NCBI GenBank assembly: GCA_030146295.1
Contig: JASLCD010000090.1
Location: forward strand, 1 to 12,676
Direction of reading: 5' to 3'
Source of the DNA: Chryseobacterium sp.
GTDB taxonomy: Bacteria > Bacteroidota > Bacteroidia > Flavobacteriales > Weeksellaceae
Length of the DNA stretch: 12,676 nucleotides
The notes beneath the pieces were generated by a model, which searched no databases, was not told the DNA's origin, and saw nothing but the letters and a program-made list of their open reading frames with translations. Within the stretch, counting starts at the first letter, position 1. Each line of letters starts with the position of its first letter. The position numbers were made by a program, and so were the translations under genes. Shown here piece after piece: positions 5,930 through 12,127 of this stretch.

Positions 5930-6784
5930 ATGGGAAGTACAAGATACGATTTAGATGCTCGTTATGACAGAGCAAGAAAAGCAGGTTACGGAACAAAATC
6001 CGCGGGAGAAATTTTCACCCAGAATGCCAAAAGAATGGCCCACGAATCAATGAATCCTCATGGTATTTCTTTCAGAGAATCCAGAGATTCAGAAGTTCAC
6101 CCCAACTCAGTTCCTATTATTTTAGGACTGGATGTTACCGGAAGTATGGGGCACATTCCTCATGAGCTGATCAGAGACGGCTTACCAAAGCTGATGGGAG
6201 GAATTATCCAGGGAGGCGTTCCCGATCCGGCTTTACTCTTTCTGGGAATCGGAGATCATGAATGTGATGGCTACCCACTTCAGGTAGGGCAGTTTGAATC
6301 CGGAGATGCAGAACTGGATATGTGGCTTACGCGCACTTATATTGAGTCAGGCGGTGGCGGAAATGCCGGTGAAAGCTATCTGCTAGCATGGTATTTTGCT
6401 GCTTTTCATACCATAACGGATGCCTTTGAAAAAAGAAAGCAAAAAGGATTACTCTTTACCGTTGGGGATGAACCTTGTTTGAAAACACTTCCAGCCTCCG
6501 CAATCAGGGAAATTATGGGAAAAGGACAGCAGACTTATACTCATATCGAACTGTTGGAGGAAGCAAAGAAAAAGTATGAGGTATACCATATCAGTGTTTT
6601 ACATTCAGACCAGGCAGTGAGAGCAGACAGAGGATGGAGAGATTTATTAGGACAGCATTGTATCTCCATAGAAGATCACAGAGAAATTCCGAATGTTATT
6701 AAAAATATTATCTGTGATAAATTTAAAAATCAAAGTTTCGGAACAACAGGAACTGGAGGATTGGATCAGTTTCAGATGCTTTAG
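5930..6784 (+). CDS. VWA-like protein with a MIDAS metal site
   Basis: 284 residues, cytosolic. After a basic N-terminal arm (residues 1-60, starting MGSTRYDLDARYDRAR), strand PIILGLDVTGSM (62-73) carries a MIDAS motif D68-x-T70-x-S72, a Thr variant of DxSxS. Further fold features are LLFLGIGDHE (102-111), a glycine-rich loop GGGGNAGES (141-149), and LLFTVGDEPC (174-183) with D180. VWA proteins bind Mg2+ and partner proteins, often as scaffolds or regulators of AAA+ ATPases and terpenoid, stress or conflict systems. No partner ATPase is present here; the preceding helical protein is the likely partner. The last 15 residues are Gly/Gln-rich and probably flexible. A 63-base spacer with an imperfect hairpin (6796-6819) separates it from the next gene. 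Confidence 0.75.
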   Translation: MGSTRYDLDARYDRARKAGYGTKSAGEIFTQNAKRMAHESMNPHGISFRESRDSEVHPNSVPIILGLDVTGSMGHIPHELIRDGLPKLMGGIIQGGVPDPALLFLGIGDHECDGYPLQVGQFESGDAELDMWLTRTYIESGGGGNAGESYLLAWYFAAFHTITDAFEKRKQKGLLFTVGDEPCLKTLPASAIREIMGKGQQTYTHIELLEEAKKKYEVYHISVLHSDQAVRADRGWRDLLGQHCISIEDHREIPNVIKNIICDKFKNQSFGTTGTGGLDQFQML

Positions 6785-6847
6785 AAATCTGTCAATGTCA
6801 TCATAAAATATGAATGACAATACTAGAAACCTCAAAAATTAAAAGAT

Positions 6848-7918
6848 ATGCAAAAGGCGCAAATAGTAATAGGACTTGGTTTTGGAGATGAAGGAAAAGG
6901 GATTACCACAGATTTTCTGGCTTCTCAGAATCCGGAGGCTGTTGTGATCAGATTTTCAGGAGGACAGCAGGCTGCCCATACCGTAATGATGGATAAAAGA
7001 AAGCATGTACATTCCAGTTTTGCAAGTGGTGCACTTCGTGGTCTGCCTTCTTACTTTACAGAGCATTGTACGATTCATCCGGTTTTTCTTCTGAATGAAA
7101 GAGAAGAATTACAAGCAAAAAACGGAAACATTGAGCTTCATATTCATCCACTGGCAAAAGTTACTACTCCTTTTGACGTTTGGCAGAACAGAACGAATGC
7201 AAGAAATCTGGAACACGGAACCTGTGGAAAAGGAATAGGAGCCACGATGAAAAGACACGAAAGTCCTTATAAACTGTTTGCTATAGATCTGATTGCACCG
7301 AGACAAATGTTGATGGAAAAACTGAAAGGAATTGCCTATTACTATGGTTTTGTAGATGAAAATGAGAGTACAGAACTTTTGCAGCCTTTCTTAAATGCTA
7401 TTGAAGCTATTGATTGGAAGATAAATGATTATACCTACCTGGCTTCGTTTGATCACCTCATTTTCGAAGGAAGTCAGGGTATTTTACTCGATATGGACCA
7501 CGGCGTTTTTCCCAATGTGACTTATGCACATACGACTTCAAAAAATGCCTGTGAGATTTGTAAGCTTTTAAAGATTGAAGATATTGAAATGTATTATGTG
7601 ACCAGAAGCTATTCTACTCGTCATGGAACCGGCTGGATGAGCAATGAAAAAGAAATGAATCTGAAAAATAATGAAGAAGAAACCTGTACATTTAATGAAT
7701 ATCAGAAGGAGTTAAGAACAGGAGAAATAGATTACAAACTGCTGAATTATGCCTTAAAACTGGATGGAGGCTATGTATTTCCGGTTAAAAAGAACCTCGT
7801 TATTACCTGCTTAGACCAGGTTGATGAGCAATTTAAATTGGAAAACCTAGAGATTGAATTGAACACCGTCTACGGATCCTATTCTCCTTATTCTAAAGAT
7901 TTCAGACAGATTTTTTAA
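6848..7918 (+). CDS. Divergent adenylosuccinate synthetase (PurA) paralog
   Basis: 356 residues against about 430 for housekeeping PurA. The fold and active-site skeleton are clear: GLGFGDEGKG (9-18) with the catalytic Asp at D14, RFSGGQQAAHTV (35-46) with the catalytic His at H44, GTCGKGIGAT (124-133), EGSQGILLDMDHG (207-219) and TRHGTG (257-262). PurA joins IMP and aspartate at the expense of GTP. Two substrate regions differ here. The Asp-binding loop TTGRxRR is replaced by NEYQKELRTGE (283-293), and the guanine site NKxD/TKLD is replaced by TCLD (320-323). The C-terminal third is also much shorter. It therefore probably acts on another nucleotide and amine donor or uses another NTP. Phage PurZ is a precedent for a PurA paralog with changed substrates, but PurZ lacks the catalytic Asp kept here. 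Confidence 0.8.
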   Translation: MQKAQIVIGLGFGDEGKGITTDFLASQNPEAVVIRFSGGQQAAHTVMMDKRKHVHSSFASGALRGLPSYFTEHCTIHPVFLLNEREELQAKNGNIELHIHPLAKVTTPFDVWQNRTNARNLEHGTCGKGIGATMKRHESPYKLFAIDLIAPRQMLMEKLKGIAYYYGFVDENESTELLQPFLNAIEAIDWKINDYTYLASFDHLIFEGSQGILLDMDHGVFPNVTYAHTTSKNACEICKLLKIEDIEMYYVTRSYSTRHGTGWMSNEKEMNLKNNEEETCTFNEYQKELRTGEIDYKLLNYALKLDGGYVFPVKKNLVITCLDQVDEQFKLENLEIELNTVYGSYSPYSKDFRQIF

Positions 7919-8010
7919 TTTCAAAAGGAAGAAGCAAGGATAAGATAAAAGCATTAGTCTTATATTTAATGATAGAATAGAAGAATGATAAATGATTGAA
8001 AATAATAACC

Positions 8011-8481
8011 ATGAAAGCAATACAATATATAAAAGGAGATGCTACCTGTCCTGACGCAGAAGGAAATAAAATAATTGCCCATATCTGCAATGATATCGGA
8101 GGCTGGGGAAAAGGTTTTGTTACTGCCATTTCAAAAAGATGGAGACAGCCGGAGAAACAATACAGAGAATGGTTTAAAAACAAAAAAAAATTTAATCTTG
8201 GAGAGATCCAGCTGGTTCAGACAGAAGAAGATCTCTGGATCTGCAATATGATTGCTCAGCATACAATCATTACTCATTCGGATGTTCCCCCTATAAGATA
8301 TGATGCCGTGGAAGAATGTTTATTAAAACTGGCTCATGAAGCTACCCAGCAAAAAGCTTCGGTACACATGCCGAGAATAGGATGTGGACTGGCAGGAGGA
8401 AAATGGGAAGAAATAGAACCTATTATTGAAAGAACATTGCTTGCAAAAGAGGTGCAAGTATATGTATATGATTTTGAATAA
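8011..8481 (+). CDS. Macro domain protein, ALC1/TARG1/Poa1p type
   Basis: 156 residues from ATG 8011; TTG 7996 would add five residues not expected of the family. A single macro domain: GDATCP (9-14), IIAHICNDIGGWGKGF (21-36) as the first ADP-ribose loop, PPIRYDAV (93-100), and HMPRIGCGLAGGKWEEIEPII (119-139) as the phosphate loop. Relatives bind ADP-ribose and hydrolyse ADP-ribosyl esters, glutamyl-ADP-ribose, DNA-base ADP-ribose or ADP-ribose-1''-phosphate. TARG1 uses an Asp in the GCGL loop (GLDRLQW); here the matching loop reads GLAGGKW, so that chemistry may be altered. A 92-base spacer before the gene holds no terminator or operator I can see. The next gene begins 11 bases after its stop codon. 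Confidence 0.9.
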   Translation: MKAIQYIKGDATCPDAEGNKIIAHICNDIGGWGKGFVTAISKRWRQPEKQYREWFKNKKKFNLGEIQLVQTEEDLWICNMIAQHTIITHSDVPPIRYDAVEECLLKLAHEATQQKASVHMPRIGCGLAGGKWEEIEPIIERTLLAKEVQVYVYDFE

Positions 8482-8492
8482 AATTAAGAACC

Positions 8493-9725
8493 ATGAAAAC
8501 AACAACATTATATAGACCCGTAGGAGAAAAAGAAATGATCTTAATTATTGAAAGTGGATTTAAAGAATTTCCTCCAAGGCTGGAATGGCAGCCCATTTTT
8601 TACCCCGTTCTTGATGAAAACTATGCTGCTGAGATTGCAGAAAAATGGAACACCAGAGACGAAGCAGGTAACTATCTTGGTTTTGTAACCCAGTTTGATG
8701 TATGGGAAGAAACGGCAGCTCAATATCCTGCTCAGAATGTAGGAGCAAGAAACCACAATGAGCTATGGGTTCCATCAGAAGAGCTGGAGCGTTTTAATAA
8801 AGCCATTGTAGGAAACATCAAAGTAACAAAAGTGTTTATAGGAGATGATTTTGAAAAAGCAGGAAATACAGAGTTGGGAGAATTGATGTCTAATATTAAA
8901 AAATTAACCATGACCAATAAAGGAATGGCAAAAGATACCTTAGATATCCTTGCCAAAAAATATTATATAAACGAAAACAACGAAAAAATAAATATAGAAA
9001 ACGAACTGGAAATCAGTAAAAAAGAAACCGTTCTTTTCAGTCCGGAACAACTTTCTGAAATGAAAGAATATCCGTTGCCTGAAATCAGTTTTGAAACAAA
9101 AATTGAAACATGGAAGTGCAGTTCTTTAAAAGCAATTTTACAATTAGCCGAAGAAGAAAATCAGGAGAAAATCATGTGTCTGAACTTTGCATCAGCAAAA
9201 AATCCGGGTGGCGGATTTATCAACGGTGCCGAAGCTCAGGAAGAAAGCCTGGCAAGAACTTCAGGTTTATATGAAAGCTTACTTCAGGCATGGGATTATT
9301 ATACGATTCATCGTGCAATGGAATCCTGTTTTTATACGGATACAATGATTTACAGTCCGAAAGTTCCGGTTTTCAGGAAAGATAAGGGAGAATTGCTGTC
9401 TAAACCCATTTGGTGTAATTTCATTACCTCTCCGGCAGTCAATGCAGGAGTGGTAAAACGTCAGGAACCACAAAGGGCAAATGAAATCCTCGGTGCTATG
9501 GATCTCAGAATGGATAAAATGCTTTCACTTGCTTTACATCAGGGAAATGAAGTCTTAATCCTGGGTGCTTGGGGATGTGGTGTTTTCAAAAATGATCCAA
9601 ATGAAATTGCAGGATTATTCAGGAAATATATCCAGGGAAAATATAAAAATAAATTTAAAAGAGTGGTTTTCGCTGTACTTACGAAGAAAGAAGAAATGCT
9701 GAAACCATTTGAAGAAATACAATAA
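8493..9725 (+). CDS. Fusion: 'ADP-ribosylation/crystallin J1'-like domain plus bacterial PARG (TIGR02452)
   Basis: 410 residues in two parts. Residues 1-117 (TLYRPVGEKEM, FPPRLEWQPIFYPVLDENYA, FVTQFDV, ELWVPSEELERFN) match small proteins commonly annotated as ADP-ribosylation/crystallin J1. The R8, T66 and E97-98 pattern hints at an ADP-ribosyltransferase-like fold, but that is uncertain. Residues about 125-410 are a bacterial-type poly(ADP-ribose) glycohydrolase of the TIGR02452 group, with the signature GGG (239-241) and QEE (249-251) in NPGGGFINGAEAQEESLAR, then FITSPAVNAG and LGAWGCGVFKNDP. This part should bind ADP-ribose and hydrolyse ribosyl linkages. TIGR02452 proteins are usually about 270-290 residues and separate, so the fusion is notable. 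Its stop TAA at 9723 overlaps the ATA that precedes DUF4291. Confidence 0.85.
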   Translation: MKTTTLYRPVGEKEMILIIESGFKEFPPRLEWQPIFYPVLDENYAAEIAEKWNTRDEAGNYLGFVTQFDVWEETAAQYPAQNVGARNHNELWVPSEELERFNKAIVGNIKVTKVFIGDDFEKAGNTELGELMSNIKKLTMTNKGMAKDTLDILAKKYYINENNEKINIENELEISKKETVLFSPEQLSEMKEYPLPEISFETKIETWKCSSLKAILQLAEEENQEKIMCLNFASAKNPGGGFINGAEAQEESLARTSGLYESLLQAWDYYTIHRAMESCFYTDTMIYSPKVPVFRKDKGELLSKPIWCNFITSPAVNAGVVKRQEPQRANEILGAMDLRMDKMLSLALHQGNEVLILGAWGCGVFKNDPNEIAGLFRKYIQGKYKNKFKRVVFAVLTKKEEMLKPFEEIQ

Positions 9726-10357
9726 AAATCAAGCTAAAAAAGTATAAAGAACAATTACAAAACTGGCCTCAACAAGGATATCATATCATGGCCCAATATG
9801 ATGATGAAAAAATTGTAGTATATCAGTCCTATAGAAAAGAAATTGGAGAATTTGCAGCTAAAAATCAATTCTTTGGAGGAAGTTTTAGTCTGGAAAGAAT
9901 GACTTGGATAAAACCAAATTTTCTTTGGATGATGTACAGAAATGGCTGGGGGAGAAAAGAAGGTCAGGAAAGCGTTCTGGCAATTCATTTGAAGAAAGAT
10001 GCTTTTATAAAATATCTGGAAAATTCTGTATATTCTTCTTACAATAAAGGTTTTGGGATTGCCAGAGATGAGTGGCAGAAGCAGATAAAAGAATCTTCAG
10101 TGAGACTGCAGTGGGATCCGGATCATGATCCTTTTGGAAATAAACAGGAACGAAGAGCCATACAGATTGGCTTGAGGAATGAATTTATTAAGTCTTTTGC
10201 TAAGGATGATATTCTTCTGATTGAAAATATTTCAGATTTTGTAGCAGAACAATATCGGTTTGTATTGAACGATGATCTAGATAATCTGATTATTCCTGAG
10301 GAAAAACCTTTATTATTTGATGATGAGGGTTTAAATAAAAAACTCAACTTAAGATGA
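9722..10357 (+). CDS. DUF4291 protein with non-ATG or lost start codon
   Basis: 211 residues if read from ATA 9722; the first conventional start in frame is ATG 9788, which gives 189. DUF4291 members begin about 20 residues before the conserved HIMAQYDDE, and the upstream codons here (IKIKLKKYKEQLQNWPQQGY) clearly continue the family. I therefore place the start at 9722 and flag the start codon as unusual. Other conserved parts are IVVYQSYRKEIGEFA, FFGGSFSLERMTWIKPNFLWMMYR, WGRKEGQE, RLQWDPDHDP and ERRAIQIGLR. DUF4291 is of unknown function, although members often lie next to ADP-ribose genes, as here. It ends with TGA overlapping the next ATG (ATGA, 10354-10357). The previous gene would overlap in the same way if 9722 were ATG. 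Confidence 0.85.
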   Translation: MKIKLKKYKEQLQNWPQQGYHIMAQYDDEKIVVYQSYRKEIGEFAAKNQFFGGSFSLERMTWIKPNFLWMMYRNGWGRKEGQESVLAIHLKKDAFIKYLENSVYSSYNKGFGIARDEWQKQIKESSVRLQWDPDHDPFGNKQERRAIQIGLRNEFIKSFAKDDILLIENISDFVAEQYRFVLNDDLDNLIIPEEKPLLFDDEGLNKKLNLR

Positions 10358-10863
10358 AAATTGAATTAATAAAAGGAGACATCACAAAAATCCAAGCTGA
10401 TGCAATTGTCAACGCCGCCAACTCATCCTTACTTGGTGGAGGCGGTGTAGATGGAGCTATTCATAGAGTGGGAGGATCACAGATATTGGAAGAATGTGTT
10501 GCCATCAGAAATAGACAAGGAAAATGCAAAACGGGAGAAGCGGTAGTAACAAATGCGGGAAATCTCCCTGCAAAATATGTTATTCATACAGTAGGGCCGG
10601 TTTGGAACGGTAGCCAAGAAAAGGAATCAATGCTTCTGGCAAACAGTTATCGTAATTCTTTGAATTTAGCAGAAAGTCTTGGTGTGAAGACGATTTCTTT
10701 TCCTAATATTAGTACAGGAGTCTATAGATTTCCAAAAGAATTGGCAGGAAAAATTGCAGTAGATGAGGTCAGAAAATTTCATTCAGATAGTATTGAGAAA
10801 GTTATTTTTGTCTGTTTTGATGATGAAAATGAAAAGATTTATAAAGACCTTTTACAACTGTGA
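10354..10863 (+). CDS. MacroD-type macro domain, O-acetyl-ADP-ribose deacetylase
   Basis: 169 residues, the usual length of YmdB/MacroD proteins. The signature is NAANSSLLGGGGVDGAIH (20-37) with N23 and D33 in the places of the catalytic pair, VIHTVGPVW (76-84), and FPNISTGVYRFP (116-127) as the phosphate loop. These enzymes cleave O-acetyl-ADP-ribose made by sirtuins and mono-ADP-ribose esters on Asp/Glu, yielding ADP-ribose. A sirtuin gene lies two genes downstream, so the product of that enzyme is a fitting substrate. The start ATG overlaps the DUF4291 stop codon by four bases. The stop TGA overlaps the GTG start of the next gene, showing tight translational coupling. Confidence 0.95.
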   Translation: MKIELIKGDITKIQADAIVNAANSSLLGGGGVDGAIHRVGGSQILEECVAIRNRQGKCKTGEAVVTNAGNLPAKYVIHTVGPVWNGSQEKESMLLANSYRNSLNLAESLGVKTISFPNISTGVYRFPKELAGKIAVDEVRKFHSDSIEKVIFVCFDDENEKIYKDLLQL

Positions 10864-11444
10864 AAAAATATAATTTTAGATTCGTAGATCAACCTGAAGA
10901 TCCTAATGTGGGATTGGCAAATGAAGAAATTACCTTTCTTCAGAAAGAGTTAAATCTGCAGTTTCCTGAAAATTATATTTATTATCTTCAACATGCTGGA
11001 AAAGAATCAAATGTTTTCCCTGTGGAAAATGATATTGTAAAGCTGAAAAAATACCAAAGTCAATTGAAAGAAGCTTTGAAGCAAAGAGACTTATTGAGCA
11101 CTGAACGTCTTTTTTGTTTCCAGTATAATATGGAGTATGAACCTCTGGTCGGACAGGATTTTGAAACCTTTTATTTTTTCAATTTATCAGATCCTAAATC
11201 TCCCGATCTGTATATTTTTGGAGACTTTATCACCAATTTCGACTGGTTGGGATATGATAAAGAGCTTACGAATAAAGAAAATTTTGTAGATTTTATCAAT
11301 CATAAAACGAAAGACAAATTTGGGCCAAAACGACTTAAAAGAATAGGAAATACCCTTTTAGGGATTCTGTTAGCTCCTTTTATTATAATCGTGCTGACTA
11401 TTGTTGCGGTCCAGGTGTTAATAGAAAAAATTAAAAACCAATGA
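10860..11444 (+). CDS. SUKH (SMI1/KNR4) domain protein with a C-terminal membrane segment
   Basis: 194 residues starting at GTG 10860, which overlaps the previous stop codon. Residues about 20-150 fit the SUKH fold: ITFLQKELNLQFPENYIYYLQHAGKES (23-49) has the family pattern of helix, LP/FP, Y, and a Gly-ended segment, followed by later strands (YIFGDFITNFDWLGYDK). Residues about 164-188 (NTLLGILLAPFIIIVLTIVAVQVLI) are one strongly hydrophobic membrane helix, with a short basic end outside it. SUKH proteins are frequently immunity proteins against toxins and are otherwise protein-binding adaptors. A membrane-anchored SUKH protein between a MacroD and a sirtuin gene is unusual. No toxin is evident. 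Function in this cluster is unknown. Confidence 0.78.
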   Translation: MKKYNFRFVDQPEDPNVGLANEEITFLQKELNLQFPENYIYYLQHAGKESNVFPVENDIVKLKKYQSQLKEALKQRDLLSTERLFCFQYNMEYEPLVGQDFETFYFFNLSDPKSPDLYIFGDFITNFDWLGYDKELTNKENFVDFINHKTKDKFGPKRLKRIGNTLLGILLAPFIIIVLTIVAVQVLIEKIKNQ

Positions 11445-12127
11445 AAAAACTAACCATATTAAGCGGCGCAGGAATCAGTGCCGAAAGCGGAATAAAAACC
11501 TTCAGAGACGGAGACGGTCTCTGGGAAAATCATAATGTAACGGATGTGGCAAGTCCGGAAGGATGGAAAAAAGACAGCGCTTTGGTCCTGGAATTTTACA
11601 ACCAGAGAAGACGTCAGCTGCATGAAGTACAGCCCAACGAAGCCCATCATTTATTGGCCGAGCTGGAAAAACATTTCGATGTTCAGATTATTACCCAGAA
11701 TATTGATGACCTTCACGAAAGAGCAGGATCTACCAACATCCTTCATATTCATGGTGAATTGTTCAAATCATGCTCATGCAACAATAAAGCTCTTATTTAT
11801 GACCAAAAAGATGATATTAAAATTGGGGACAAAGCAGAAGATGGAGCGCAATTAAGACCTTTTATCGTTTGGTTTGGAGAAGATGTTCCTCTATATCAAA
11901 CGGCAAGAGAAATCGTGAAAGAATCTGATATTCTGCTGGTAATCGGAACCTCTTTGCAGGTATATCCGGCAGCTGGATTGATCCATGATATCAAAGACGA
12001 CTGCCTATTAATTGTCATCAATCCTAATGAAACAGGATTTGGATACGGGCAGAGAGCCGTAGTAATGAAGGAAACAGCTACGCAAGGAATGAAATTATTA
12101 TTTGATAAACTGGTGAATCTTGCCTGA
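11441..12127 (+). CDS. cobB: Class III sirtuin (SIR2/CobB-like NAD+-dependent deacylase)
   Basis: 228 residues, typical of short bacterial sirtuins. NAD+ site: GAGISAESGIKTFR (9-22) and QNIDDLHERAG (86-96), with catalytic His104 in HGEL (104-107), then LRPFIVWFGE (138-147). The substrate loop has Y53-x-x-R56 (FYNQRRRQL), the pair known in SIRT5 and CobB for succinyl or malonyl-lysine preference. The zinc module usually needs four Cys; only C111 and C113 (SCSC) are present and the second pair is replaced by an acidic loop, so zinc is probably not bound. Some Bacteroidetes sirtuins are similar. It makes O-acyl-ADP-ribose and nicotinamide, matching the MacroD gene nearby. The start overlaps the preceding stop codon by 4 bases (ATGA), and TGATG joins it to the next gene. 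Confidence 0.93.
   Translation: MKKLTILSGAGISAESGIKTFRDGDGLWENHNVTDVASPEGWKKDSALVLEFYNQRRRQLHEVQPNEAHHLLAELEKHFDVQIITQNIDDLHERAGSTNILHIHGELFKSCSCNNKALIYDQKDDIKIGDKAEDGAQLRPFIVWFGEDVPLYQTAREIVKESDILLVIGTSLQVYPAAGLIHDIKDDCLLIVINPNETGFGYGQRAVVMKETATQGMKLLFDKLVNLA

Noticed and set aside
6796..6819. Imperfect hairpin TGTCAT...ATGACA between the VWA and PurA-like genes
   Set aside because: No T run follows, the stem has a bulge and it does not match the operator. It is probably chance in an A/T-rich spacer.
7919..8010. 92-base gap before the first macro gene, searched for an operator or terminator
   Set aside because: I found no TTTGYGT-N7-ACRCAAA match, no TAnnTTTG core with a good -33 element, and no stable hairpin.
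11544..11855. Overlapping 103-codon frame inside the sirtuin gene, and similar antisense frames within other genes
   Set aside because: They are alternative frames of well-supported genes and show no recognisable protein features.
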